Positions 17,706 through 26,251 of a DNA stretch of 43,093 nucleotides are shown here, one piece after another. Positions within the stretch are counted from its first letter, which is position 1; the number at the start of each line of letters is the position of its first letter. The translations under genes and the position numbers were made by a program. The notes under the pieces are model-generated. The model ran no database searches. It saw only the letters and a program-made list of their open reading frames with translations, and was not told the DNA's origin. Location of the stretch: assembly GCA_023251435.1 (NCBI GenBank), contig JAHEYU010000055.1:1-43093 (forward strand), given 5' to 3'. Source of the stretch: Bacteroidota bacterium (GTDB lineage Bacteria; Bacteroidota; Bacteroidia; Bacteroidales; Prolixibacteraceae).

Positions 17706-18242
17706 TCAGGCACTTTCGCCAAGGGCGCGCAGCACCCATCCGTAGAAATATTTACGGCTGGCAGATCGTTTTTTTACTATGCTGACATAGCGGGCAATTT
17801 TGGCAACTGTAAATGCTGCCAGAAAATGTTCGGCATTGAATGCATTGAGCTCGGCGATAGATTTTGGCCCGATAACCCCATCAGTTTTTGCACCGATCAC
17901 CATTTGTGCCAGGGAGGCACTGGTGCCCATTCCGGCATTTACCCCGAAGTCGAAAATAGAGTTGGCAACTGGCTGGTCGGTAATATCGTCTCCTTTCATT
18001 TTATCCCAGAAAGTTACCCGGTAAAAATCGGCAATAGCTTCCTGAAGTTCGGCATCTTTATCGAGATTGGCCGGAAAACCGGTTTGCCGTTTTAGCATAT
18101 CAACTGTCGTCCAGCCGTTCCATTTGCTGTGAATTTTGCGGGCAACACCTTTGTAGGTTTCGCCCCCCGGGTCGTCCGGGTCGTTGACGTAGCCACCTTC
18201 ATGGGCGATCATCAACTGGAAAGCATTGGTAAAATCAGCCAT
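17706..18242 (-). CDS. GH108 peptidoglycan muramidase (phage endolysin type) with PG-binding domain
   Basis: 178 residues, no signal peptide. The N-terminal MIAHEGGYVNDPDDPGGET segment (11-29) with Glu15 is the catalytic signature of GH108 N-acetylmuramidases, which cut the glycan backbone of peptidoglycan. The C-terminal half has a PG_binding_3-like domain (IFDFGVNAGMGTSASLAQMV, then KTDGVIGPKSIAELN). The lack of a signal peptide means it needs a holin to leave the cytoplasm, and a holin gene follows 97 bases later. Homologues are phage endolysins or host proteins annotated as secretion activators. It is preceded by a terminator at 18351-18388, so it has its own promoter. Confidence 0.9.
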   Translation of the reverse strand: MADFTNAFQLMIAHEGGYVNDPDDPGGETYKGVARKIHSKWNGWTTVDMLKRQTGFPANLDKDAELQEAIADFYRVTFWDKMKGDDITDQPVANSIFDFGVNAGMGTSASLAQMVIGAKTDGVIGPKSIAELNAFNAEHFLAAFTVAKIARYVSIVKKRSASRKYFYGWVLRALGESA

Positions 18243-18350
18243 AGGATAATGATTTAAAGTAAATTAGAAAAATAAGAGTATTTTGTCTTTATTTAATTCT
18301 TATCTAAGTACGATGTTTTTTTTAAATTTTTAACATGAATTTTTAAAACA

Positions 18351-18388
18351 AAAAAGACCCGCTCCGCATTCGCGAAACGAGTCTTTTT
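18351..18388 (-). terminator. Intrinsic terminator after the first M3 peptidase gene
   Basis: AAAAAGAC (18351-18358) pairs exactly with GTCTTTTT (18381-18388). On the minus strand the stem runs into TTTTTTG. It lies about 170 bases after the peptidase stop and isolates the lysis pair from upstream transcription. Confidence 0.75.
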
Positions 18389-18425
18389 GTGTGGGAAAAC
18401 AACTTTTATGAATATCCTTAAATCT

Positions 18426-18530
18426 ACCTAATTTGCTAAAAGCCATTTAATTGTCATTTGATGGTCATTCGATTGTCTTGGAATGACAACAGAATGACAA
18501 CAATTGACTGTCATAAAAAAACGATTAGGT
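18426..18530. repeat. Degenerate inverted repeat built of GTCATT/AATGAC words
   Basis: Outer arms ACCTAAT (18426-18432) and ATTAGGT (18524-18530) are exact complements. Inside, the left side has TTGTCATTTGATGGTCATTC (18451-18470) and the right side GAATGACAACAGAATGACAA (18481-18500), each with tandem 11- to 12-base words. The same word recurs after pheT at 25741-25830. Confidence 0.65.
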
Positions 18531-18560
18531 AATTTTAAACTGACAATCAAATAACCTCTT

Positions 18561-20669
18561 TTATTTGAGTCCCCGGCGTTTCAGCAATGGTTCAATCGAA
18601 GGTTCCTGTCCACGGAAGGTTTTGTAAATGGCCATTCCTTCGTCTGATCCGCATTTGCTCAACAGGGTGCGGAATTTAGCGGCGTATTCAGGATTGAAAA
18701 GATCGCCGCTTTGTTCGAAAGCATCAAATGCATCGGCATCCAAAACTGCTGCCCAAATGTAAACATAGTATCCGGCAGAATATCCTCCGGAGAAAATGTG
18801 TGAAAAATAAGTGCTGCGGTATCGTGGTACAATTTCGTCGATCAGGCCGATTTGATCCATCGACGTTTTTTCGAATGCTTCCACATCGTTTTCAAAGGTT
18901 TTGGTGTGCCAGTCCATGTCGAGCAACGAAGCAGCAAGGTATTCTACGGTTTCGAATCCCTGATTAAACTGTGCACTTTTGACCAGTTTTGCAATCAATG
19001 CTTCAGGAATAACTTCGCCGGTTTGGTAATGTTTGGCATAAGCGCGGAGAACTTCAGGCTCTTTTGCCCAGTTTTCCATGATTTGTGACGGAAGTTCAAC
19101 AAAGTCGCGGGCAACCACTCCGGCGGTGCGACGGTAGGTTCCGTGGGTGAACAGCGCGTGGAAAGCGTGTCCGGCTTCGTGGAATAATGTCGTTACTTCG
19201 TCGAAACTCAGCAATGCAGGCACATCGCCTGCCGGACGTGTAAAATTACAAACGATGGAAACAACCGGTGTAATCATTTGCCCGTTAATGTATGATTGAT
19301 CGCGGTAACCGGTTTGCCATGCTCCGTTGCTTTTTCCGGGGCGCGGGTGAAAGTCCATGTAGAAAACACCAATGTGTTTGCCGTCGGCTTCCTGAACTTC
19401 GTAAGCAATGGCTTCTTCGTTGTAAACCGGAATATCGGTACGTTTTATGAATTGCACACCATAAAGTTTGGTGGCTACATAAAACATTCCGTCAACCACA
19501 TTTTCGAGTTTGAAATAAGGTTTCAACTGGGCCTCGTCTAAATCATATTTGGCTTTGCGAACTTTCTCGGCATAATACCACCAGTCCCACATTTCCAGTT
19601 CAAATTTTCCGCCTTCTTTGTTTATCATGGCTTGCATGTCGGCGCGTTCTGTTTTGGCTCTTTCGAGGGCTGGCGTCCAAAGTTTCATCAGGAATTCGTT
19701 GATGGTTTCAGGAGTTTTTGCCATGTTAACATCAACTGTGTAAGCTGCATGATTGGCAAAACCAAGCAATTTGGCGCGTTGGTCGCGGAGTTTTACGATT
19801 TTTTCGATTACCTGTTTGTTGTCGAATTCGTTGTTGTTATTGCCGCGGTTGGTGTAGCCTTTGTACAGTTTTTCGCGCAATTCGCGGTTTTCGGCATATT
19901 GCAGGAATGGGATCATGCTGGGTTTTTGCAGTGTGAACATCCATTTTCCTTCCAGACTGTCATTCTTCGCAAGTTCGGCAGCGGCGGCAATCACATCGGC
20001 AGGCAAACCTTTCAGGTCGGCTTCATTTTCGACCACCATTTTGAAATTCTTGTTGGTTTCAGCCAGTGTATTTTCACCGAATTTCAGTTCCAGCATCGAT
20101 AGTTCATCGTTCAGTTTGCGCAGTTCAGCCTGTTTTTCGTCTGATAGATTGGCGCCGTTGCGTTCAAAATCCTGGTAGTATTTTTCTACAACACGCAATT
20201 GCTCGACATCCAGATTTAACTCATTGCGTTTTTCGTAAACAGCTTTCACCTTTGCAAACAATTCTTTGTTCAGCATGATGTTGTTGCTGTGAGTGGTCAG
20301 TTTTGGCGTTATATCACGTGCCAAAGCCTGTATTTGGTCGTTGGTATTTGCCGAATTCTGGTTGAAGAATACGTAAGATGCTCTTTTTAGCAAATCTCCT
20401 GAAAGGTCGAAAGCCAGAATGGTATTGTCAAAATTAGCATCTTCCTTGTTGTCGGTGATGGCCTTAATTTCAGCAACCTGTTCCGAAATTCCCTCTTCGA
20501 TGGCTGGCAGGTAATGTTCCATCTTTATTTCATTAAAAGGTGGAACCTGATGAGGTGTTTTGTACTCGCTGAAGAATGGATTACTCATGTCTTTCTGTGG
20601 TGCTTTTGATGTGTTGCAGGCACTAAAAATTAGCGCAATGGCAACAATTGAAATTCCTGTTTTGAGCAT
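18561..20669 (-). CDS. M3 family metallopeptidase lipoprotein (peptidyl-dipeptidase Dcp-like), copy 1
   Basis: 702 residues. The signal segment MLKTGISIVAIALIFSAC gives a lipobox with Cys18, so the enzyme is probably a periplasm-facing lipoprotein. The zinc site HEAGH is at 497-501 with the third ligand Glu525 in FVELPSQ, and the tail YYVYIWAAVLDADAFDAF matches the M3 oligopeptidase/Dcp family, which removes dipeptides from peptide C-termini. The neighbouring gene at 20799-22904 is a close paralogue with near-identical C-terminal halves, so this is a tandem duplication. One patch differs strongly: residues about 98-108 read SYVFFNQNSAN here. The genes are separated by a hairpin of 12 perfect pairs. 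Confidence 0.93.
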   Translation of the reverse strand: MLKTGISIVAIALIFSACNTSKAPQKDMSNPFFSEYKTPHQVPPFNEIKMEHYLPAIEEGISEQVAEIKAITDNKEDANFDNTILAFDLSGDLLKRASYVFFNQNSANTNDQIQALARDITPKLTTHSNNIMLNKELFAKVKAVYEKRNELNLDVEQLRVVEKYYQDFERNGANLSDEKQAELRKLNDELSMLELKFGENTLAETNKNFKMVVENEADLKGLPADVIAAAAELAKNDSLEGKWMFTLQKPSMIPFLQYAENRELREKLYKGYTNRGNNNNEFDNKQVIEKIVKLRDQRAKLLGFANHAAYTVDVNMAKTPETINEFLMKLWTPALERAKTERADMQAMINKEGGKFELEMWDWWYYAEKVRKAKYDLDEAQLKPYFKLENVVDGMFYVATKLYGVQFIKRTDIPVYNEEAIAYEVQEADGKHIGVFYMDFHPRPGKSNGAWQTGYRDQSYINGQMITPVVSIVCNFTRPAGDVPALLSFDEVTTLFHEAGHAFHALFTHGTYRRTAGVVARDFVELPSQIMENWAKEPEVLRAYAKHYQTGEVIPEALIAKLVKSAQFNQGFETVEYLAASLLDMDWHTKTFENDVEAFEKTSMDQIGLIDEIVPRYRSTYFSHIFSGGYSAGYYVYIWAAVLDADAFDAFEQSGDLFNPEYAAKFRTLLSKCGSDEGMAIYKTFRGQEPSIEPLLKRRGLK

Positions 20670-20731
20670 TATAAATGGTTTTAAAATGATTTTTGTTCTA
20701 TTATTATCTATAACAATGTCAGGTTTTTCAA

Positions 20732-20769
20732 ACGCTGACAGGTTGTGCCTATATTTGACCTGTCAGCGT
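20732..20769. repeat. Perfect 12-bp inverted repeat between the two M3 peptidase genes
   Basis: ACGCTGACAGGT (20732-20743) and ACCTGTCAGCGT (20758-20769) are exact reverse complements around a 14-base loop. An upstream TGTCAGG (20718-20724) can pair with the CCTGTCA or CTGACA words instead, and GACCTGATAGCG follows at 20775. No T-run follows on the minus strand, so it is not a standard terminator. It may control read-through or stability of the duplicated gene pair. Confidence 0.75.
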
Positions 20770-20798
20770 AAATAGACCTGATAGCGTCAATAACCATA

Positions 20799-22904
20799 CT
20801 ATTTCAGTCCTCTTCTTTTCAGCAATGGTTCAATCGATGGTTCTTGTCCCCGGAAGTTTTTGTAAACAACCATTCCTTCGTCCGATCCGCATTTGGTTAG
20901 CAAGGTACGGAATTTGGCAGCGTATTCAGGATTGAACAAATCGCCGCTTTGTTTAAACGCGTCGAAAGCATCGGCATCCAAAACTGCGGCCCAGATATAA
21001 ACGTAGTATCCGGCTGAATATCCGCCGGAGAAAATATGCGAAAAATAGGTGCTGCGGTAGCGTGGCACAATCTCGTTGATCAGGCCGATTTTATCCATCG
21101 AAGCCTTTTCGAAAGCTTCCACATCGCCGTTAAAAGGTTGGGTGTGCCAGTCCATATCGAGCAACGAAGCAGCCAGATATTCAACTGTTTCGAATCCCTG
21201 ATTGAATTGTGCGCTTTTGGTCAGCTTGGTAATCAATGCTTCAGGAATTACTTCGCCGGTTTCGTAATGTTTTGCATAAACGCGGAGAACTTCAGGTTCT
21301 TTGGCCCAATTTTCCATGATTTGAGAAGGAAGCTCAACAAAATCGCGGGCAACGTCTCTGGAAGTCCGGCGATATTGGCCGTCAGCAAAAAGGGTATGGA
21401 AAGCATGACCGGCTTCGTGGAACAAGGTGGTTACCTCGTCGAAACTTAGCAGGGCAGGAACATCACCCGCAGGGCGTGTGAAATTACAAACAATCGAAAC
21501 TACCGGAGTAATGCGTTGCCCGTTTTCATAAGATTGTCCGCGGTAGCTGGTACACCATGCACCGGCGTTTTTTCCGGGACGTGGATGGTAATCCATGTAG
21601 AAAACCCCGATGTGTTTACCGTCGGCTTCCTGAACTTCATAAGCGATTGCTTCTTCGTGATAAACGGGAATGTCAGCGCGTTTAATGAATTGCACACCAT
21701 ATAGTTTGCTGGCCACGTATATCATTCCGTCAACCACATTTTCGAGCTTGAAATAAGGTTTCAACTGGGCTTCGTCCAAATCGTATTTTGCTTTGCGTAC
21801 TTTTTCGGCATAATACCACCAGTCCCACGATTCGAGATTGAAATTTCCGCCTTCTTTGGCGATCATTGCCTGCATATCGGCGCGTTCAACTTTGGCGCGT
21901 TCAAGTGCCGGTGTCCAAAGTTTCATCAGGAAATCATTGATGTTTTCGGGTGTTTCTGCCATGTTGATATCCACAGCATAAGCAGCAAAATTATTGAACC
22001 CTAACAATTTTGCGCGTTTGTCGCGAAGGGTGATCATTTTGCCGATAATTTCTTTGTTGTCGTTGGCATTGTTATTATTTCCGCGGCTTATATATCCTTT
22101 ATACAGTTTTTCGCGCAGTTCGCGTTTTTCGGCGTACTGAAGGAAAGGTAACATACTCGGTTTTTGTAAGGTGAAAACCCATTTTCCTTCCATGCTGTCT
22201 TTTTTTGCCTGTTCGGCAGCAGCAGTAATTACATCGGCCGGAAGTCCTTTCAGATCGGCTTCGATATCGACCACCATTTTGAAATTCTTGTTTGTTTCGG
22301 CCAGCATATTTTCACCGAACTGGAGGCTCAACATCGAAAGTTCGTCGTTCATCTTGCGAAGTTCGGCTTGTTGTTCATCCGATAGGTTGGCGCCGTTGCG
22401 TTCAAAATCCTGATAATATTTTTCGACTACCCGTAATTGTTCCGCATTCAGATTTAGCTCATTACGTTTTTCGTAAACGGCTTTTACCCTTGCGAACAAT
22501 TCTTTGTTCAGCATGATATTGTCGCGGTGAGCCGACATTTTTGGGGTTATTTCACGGGCAAGCGCCTGCATTTCGTCGTTGGTATTGGCCGATTTCAAGG
22601 TTGAAAAAATACTGGCTTTCCGAAGCAGTTCTCCCGATTGGTCGAATGCAAGCATGGTGTTGTCAAACGATGGTTCTTCCTTGTTGTCGGTAATTGCTTT
22701 TATTTCAGCAAGCTGTTCTTCAATTCCGGCGTCAATTGCCGGCATAAAATGTTCCAGTTTAATTTCACTGAAAGGCGGAACCTCGAAAGGAGTTTTGTAC
22801 TCGTTGAAGAATGGATTGCTCATGTCTCTCTTTGGTTCTTTACTTGTGTTGCACGCAGTCGCGAACAGAGCAAGACCGATGACTGATAAAACGATTTTTT
22901 TCAT
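20799..22904 (-). CDS. M3 family metallopeptidase lipoprotein (peptidyl-dipeptidase Dcp-like), copy 2
   Basis: 701 residues with a lipobox after MKKIVLSVIGLALFATA (Cys18). HEAGH lies at 496-500 and the third zinc ligand at Glu524. It is collinear with copy 1 along the whole length, and the C-terminal ends (EPSIEPLLKRRGLK) are identical. The patch equivalent to copy 1 residues 98-108 reads SIFSTLKSAN, one residue shorter, which looks closer to the usual M3 sequence. Copy 2 is first in transcription order and has a plausible promoter at 22958-22986. The duplicates probably take different peptides or conditions, but nothing in the sequence shows which. Confidence 0.93.
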   Translation of the reverse strand: MKKIVLSVIGLALFATACNTSKEPKRDMSNPFFNEYKTPFEVPPFSEIKLEHFMPAIDAGIEEQLAEIKAITDNKEEPSFDNTMLAFDQSGELLRKASIFSTLKSANTNDEMQALAREITPKMSAHRDNIMLNKELFARVKAVYEKRNELNLNAEQLRVVEKYYQDFERNGANLSDEQQAELRKMNDELSMLSLQFGENMLAETNKNFKMVVDIEADLKGLPADVITAAAEQAKKDSMEGKWVFTLQKPSMLPFLQYAEKRELREKLYKGYISRGNNNNANDNKEIIGKMITLRDKRAKLLGFNNFAAYAVDINMAETPENINDFLMKLWTPALERAKVERADMQAMIAKEGGNFNLESWDWWYYAEKVRKAKYDLDEAQLKPYFKLENVVDGMIYVASKLYGVQFIKRADIPVYHEEAIAYEVQEADGKHIGVFYMDYHPRPGKNAGAWCTSYRGQSYENGQRITPVVSIVCNFTRPAGDVPALLSFDEVTTLFHEAGHAFHTLFADGQYRRTSRDVARDFVELPSQIMENWAKEPEVLRVYAKHYETGEVIPEALITKLTKSAQFNQGFETVEYLAASLLDMDWHTQPFNGDVEAFEKASMDKIGLINEIVPRYRSTYFSHIFSGGYSAGYYVYIWAAVLDADAFDAFKQSGDLFNPEYAAKFRTLLTKCGSDEGMVVYKNFRGQEPSIEPLLKRRGLK

Positions 22905-22957
22905 GTGTGTATATTGTTTTGATTATTAAGTGATTCGAGTTTTTTGCGATTTGGCCC

Positions 22958-22986
22958 GAAATATAGAGATTATGCTTTGTTACAAA
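22958..22986 (-). promoter_or_regulatory. Candidate promoter of M3 peptidase copy 2
   Basis: On the minus strand TTTG (22983-22986) is followed after 17 bases by TATATTTC (22958-22965), close to the Bacteroidota pattern TTTG - TAnnTTTG with one mismatch. The start codon is 54 bases downstream. Confidence 0.4.
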
Positions 22987-23178
22987 GCTGATAAAAGTCG
23001 CAAAAATGAGAGAAACATGATTTAATTCAGTAAAAGTGGAAGTCGGTTCAGCATAATTTTATTTCAAACCAAAAACTGCTGAAATAAATAGACAGGCACA
23101 GCAGCATAGAATACCAATTTCAGCAATTATTTTACGGAGCTGAATGTCATTGTTAAGGATGTCATTTTACGGTTATTT

Positions 23179-23212
23179 TTTGTTTCCTCACCCCAATTTT
23201 TGTTTACTTTTG
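23179..23212 (+). promoter_or_regulatory. Candidate pheT promoter
   Basis: TTTG at 23179-23182 and TACTTTTG at 23205-23212 (exact TAnnTTTG), 22 bases apart, match the Bacteroidota housekeeping promoter. The pheT start is 36 bases downstream. Confidence 0.55.
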
Positions 23213-23248
23213 CCGATCGTTGAATTTCAGAAGTAAAAGACAAAAATT

Positions 23249-25699
23249 ATGAATATATCTTACCGCTGGTTAAAAGATTACATTGATCTTGACTATACGC
23301 CAAATGAAGTTGCAGCATTCCTCACCCAGATTGGACTGGAAGTTGGAAGCATGGAAGAAGTGGAAACCGTTAAAGGTGGCCTGAAAGGATTGGTAATCGG
23401 TGAAGTTGTTACCTGTGAACAACATCCGGATTCTGATCATTTGAGCAAAACTACCGTGAATGTTGGCACTGGCGAAATCCTGCCGATCGTTTGTGGCGCT
23501 TCGAATGTGGCTGCCGGGCAAAAAGTGGTGGTGGCAACTGTCGGAACGACTTTGTACGATGGCGATAATGAGTTTAAAATCAAGAAATCGAAAATACGAG
23601 GTGAAGCTTCGGAAGGAATGATTTGCGCTGAAGACGAAATTGGTTTGGGCAGCAGTCACGATGGAATTATGGTACTCCATCCGGCAGCGGTTCCCGGAAC
23701 TCCGGCCAGCAAATATTTCAATATCGAATCTGATTTTGTGCTCGAAGTGGATTTAACGCCCAACCGTATTGACAGCGCTTCGCACATCGGCATTGCCCGT
23801 GACCTCGCAGCCTACATCTCACAAAAACACGAGATATCCTACCACCGCCCATCGGTTGAGGCTTTTAAAGTTGACAATCATTCGCTTGAAATTCCGGTCG
23901 AGGTTCATAATGCCGATGCCTGTCACCGTTATTCAGGAGTTACCATTTCAAATGTGGTGGTAAAAGAATCTCCTGAATGGCTGAAAAATAAACTGAAATT
24001 AATCGGGTTGAAACCCATCAATAATATTGTTGACGTTACCAATTTTGTGCTTTTCGAAACCGGGCAGCCGCTTCATGCATTTGATGCTGCCGAGATTGAA
24101 TGTAACAAAGTGGTGGTTCGCACGCCCGATGCAGGCGCCAAATTTGTGACACTCGATGGCATCGAACGCGAAATGCATCCCGATGATCTGATGATTTGCA
24201 ATGCAAATTCTGCCATGTGCATCGCCGGAGTTTTTGGCGGTTTACATTCAGGAGTAAAAGAAACAACTACGAGCGTATTTCTTGAAAGCGCTTATTTCGA
24301 TTCGGTTTACATTCGCAAAACCGCGCGTCGCCATACTTTGAGTACCGATGCTTCGTTCCGTTTTGAGCGCGGTACCGATCCGAACGGAACAATTTACGCG
24401 TTGAAACGTGCAGCGCTGCTGATTAAAGAAGTGGCCGGCGGCGAAATTTCTTCGGAAATTGTGGATGTTTATCCAAATCCGGTAGCCGATTTTAAAGTGG
24501 ATGTTACCTATTCAGGAATTAAACGCCTGATTGGCGTTGATCTTGGAAAAGAGCGCATCAAAAGTATTCTGGGCGCACTCGAAATCAGGATCGAAACTGA
24601 AACAGAAACGGGACTGTCGTTGCTGGTTCCGCCATACCGTGTTGATGTAAAACGTGAATGCGATGTGATTGAAGAAATTCTGCGCATTTATGGTTACAAC
24701 AACATCGAATTGCCCAGTCAGGTGAATTCTTCGCTGCAATATTCTGTAAAACCAAATCCGACCAAAATCCGCAACCTGATTGCAGAAATGTTGACGGCAC
24801 AAGGATTTAATGAAATCTGGTCGAATTCGCTCAACAAAACTTCCTACTACGAAAACAACGCGGTGTTCCCGATTGAAAATACCGTAAAAATATTCAATCC
24901 ATTGAGCAACGATTTGGGAAGTATGCGCCAGACTTTGCTGTACGGCGGTTTGGAGTCGATTGCGCACAATGCAAACCGCAAAAATCCTGATTTACGTTTG
25001 TACGAATTCGGAAACTGCTACTTTTTCAAGGGAAGCAGCCTGAAGGAAAATCCGATTATGAATTACCGCGAAGAGGAACATTTGGCTTTGTTCGTTTCGG
25101 GCGAGAAGGAAGGCGCCAACTGGGCGATTCCGGCTGCAAAATCAAGTTTCTTTCAATTGAAAAGTTATACTGAGAATGTATTGAAACGTATGGGTTTCCA
25201 GGTTGCGAATCTGAAAACTGAAGGTGTTTCGAATGAGATGATCAGCGAAGGAATCAGCTATTTGGTAAACGGTAAAAAATTGGTTGAGTTTGGAACAATT
25301 TCAGGAAAAGTATTGAAGCCATTTAGCATTGAAAACCCTGTTTATTATGCCGATTTTAGCATGGATACGCTGTTTGTTGAACTGAAAAACAACAAAGTTG
25401 TATTTGCTGAATTGCCCAAGTATCCTGAAGTTCGCCGCGATTTGGCTTTGTTGCTCGATAAAAATGTTCAGTTCAATCAGTTGCGTGATTTGGCTTTCCG
25501 TTCGGAACGGAAACTGCTGCAATCGGTTGATTTGTTTGATGTTTACGAAGGTAAAGGCGTTCCTGAAGGCAAGAAATCGTATGCCATCAGCTACATTCTG
25601 CGCGACGATGAAAAAACGCTCAACGACAAACAGATCGAAAAAATCATGCAAAAACTGGTTTCAACTTACGAACGCGAATTGGGCGCGCAGTTGAGATAG
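23249..25699 (+). CDS. pheT: Phenylalanine--tRNA ligase beta subunit
   Basis: 816 residues, about the usual length for bacterial PheT. Recognisable parts in order: an N-terminal region MNISYRWLKDYIDLD, the tRNA-binding EMAP-like domain (about 45-150, VIGEVVTCEQHPDSDHLSKT), the B3/4 editing region (about 210-385, with GQPLHAFDA and CIAGVFGG), the B5 domain (about 405-475, ending RVDVKRECDVIEEILRIYGY), a catalytic-like core and the FDX-ACB anticodon-binding domain at the C-terminus (about 722-815, YPEVRRDLALLLDKNVQF). With PheS it charges tRNA-Phe and edits mischarged tyrosine. pheS is not next to it. The gene is alone in its orientation up to a word-repeat spacer. Confidence 0.98.
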   Translation: MNISYRWLKDYIDLDYTPNEVAAFLTQIGLEVGSMEEVETVKGGLKGLVIGEVVTCEQHPDSDHLSKTTVNVGTGEILPIVCGASNVAAGQKVVVATVGTTLYDGDNEFKIKKSKIRGEASEGMICAEDEIGLGSSHDGIMVLHPAAVPGTPASKYFNIESDFVLEVDLTPNRIDSASHIGIARDLAAYISQKHEISYHRPSVEAFKVDNHSLEIPVEVHNADACHRYSGVTISNVVVKESPEWLKNKLKLIGLKPINNIVDVTNFVLFETGQPLHAFDAAEIECNKVVVRTPDAGAKFVTLDGIEREMHPDDLMICNANSAMCIAGVFGGLHSGVKETTTSVFLESAYFDSVYIRKTARRHTLSTDASFRFERGTDPNGTIYALKRAALLIKEVAGGEISSEIVDVYPNPVADFKVDVTYSGIKRLIGVDLGKERIKSILGALEIRIETETETGLSLLVPPYRVDVKRECDVIEEILRIYGYNNIELPSQVNSSLQYSVKPNPTKIRNLIAEMLTAQGFNEIWSNSLNKTSYYENNAVFPIENTVKIFNPLSNDLGSMRQTLLYGGLESIAHNANRKNPDLRLYEFGNCYFFKGSSLKENPIMNYREEEHLALFVSGEKEGANWAIPAAKSSFFQLKSYTENVLKRMGFQVANLKTEGVSNEMISEGISYLVNGKKLVEFGTISGKVLKPFSIENPVYYADFSMDTLFVELKNNKVVFAELPKYPEVRRDLALLLDKNVQFNQLRDLAFRSERKLLQSVDLFDVYEGKGVPEGKKSYAISYILRDDEKTLNDKQIEKIMQKLVSTYERELGAQLR

Positions 25700-25740
25700 T
25701 AAATTAAACATATCAGCAAATTGAATGTAATTTTTTGCAG

Positions 25741-25830
25741 GTCATTGGTAGTCATTTGCTTCGCGTCATTGGTAGTCATTGACTTCGCATCCGTTTACAA
25801 TTGAATGACAATTGAATGACCACCAATGAC
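25741..25830. repeat. Inverted and tandem GTCATTGGTAGTCATT repeat after pheT
   Basis: GTCATTGGTAGTCATT occurs exactly at 25741-25756 and 25765-25780. AATGACCACCAATGAC at 25815-25830 is its reverse complement with one mismatch, and AATGACAATTG lies between. It can form a large cruciform or RNA hairpin. It shares its core word with 18426-18530. Without a T-run it is not a standard terminator. Confidence 0.75.
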
Positions 25831-25927
25831 TAAATGAATATTTGCCGTGGCTAAATCGGAACTTGTCCTATAGCTAGTGCATGAATCCTGTAACCCGAAA
25901 TATATTTTATCTTTGAAAGAAAAAAGT

Positions 25928-26251
25928 ATGCTAATCGCCAATAAAACAGATGCTGTAAGAATTATAAGAGAATCGGTTAACGAACTTTTACCCGATAGCT
26001 CAATATTTCTTTTTGGCTCAAGGGCAAGGCAGGATTACAGCGAAGACAGCGATTATGATCTGATGATTGTTACTGAAAACGAACATGAAAGCAAGGAATT
26101 ACGTTTGTTGAAAGCTATGATCAGAAGAAAATTAGCAAAAAACAGAATTCCTGCTGACATCATTATTCAAAGTAAAAAGGAAGTTGAATTAAATCAGAAA
26201 GTTACAGGTCATATCGTCAGGCAGGTTCTAAAGGAAGGCATTCCGATATGA
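25928..26251 (+). CDS. MNT-type nucleotidyltransferase antitoxin (MntA-like)
   Basis: 107 residues from MLIANKTDAVR. A longer frame from 25877 adds 17 residues with no family resemblance. The minimal nucleotidyltransferase signature GSRARQDYSEDSDYDL gives the GS-x10-DxD catalytic motif, and the later ADIIIQ matches the third acidic strand. In HEPN/MNT toxin-antitoxin pairs this protein transfers AMP to the HEPN RNase toxin and blocks it. Its stop overlaps the start of a HEPN reading frame by ATGA (26248-26251), the usual operon arrangement, but that HEPN gene is truncated, so this antitoxin has no visible partner. Confidence 0.85.
   Translation: MLIANKTDAVRIIRESVNELLPDSSIFLFGSRARQDYSEDSDYDLMIVTENEHESKELRLLKAMIRRKLAKNRIPADIIIQSKKEVELNQKVTGHIVRQVLKEGIPI

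Larger units (their letters stand above)
18243..18560. other. Spacer: peptidase terminator and AATGAC inverted repeat
   Basis: No gene seen. It holds the terminator of the downstream M3 peptidase gene (18351-18388), a large degenerate inverted repeat (18426-18530), and an AT-rich stretch (18243-18350) that probably contains the muramidase promoter, although no TAnnTTTG box stands out. Confidence 0.6.
22905..23248. other. Divergent promoter region of M3 peptidase copy 2 and pheT
   Basis: No gene seen. It contains a candidate promoter for the peptidase on the minus strand (22958-22986) and one for pheT on the plus strand (23179-23212). GCTTTGTTACAAAGC (22974-22988) is a short palindrome at the first promoter's -33 box. 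I see no T-box or other riboswitch. Confidence 0.5.

Noticed and set aside
17069-18388. A full prophage around the lysis pair
   Set aside because: Both sides are ordinary host genes (ECF sigma gene and M3 peptidases), and no structural or integration gene is visible.
25741-25830. CRISPR-like array after pheT
   Set aside because: Only two exact 16-base copies plus an inverted copy, no regular spacers, and no cas gene. It is an inverted word repeat instead.
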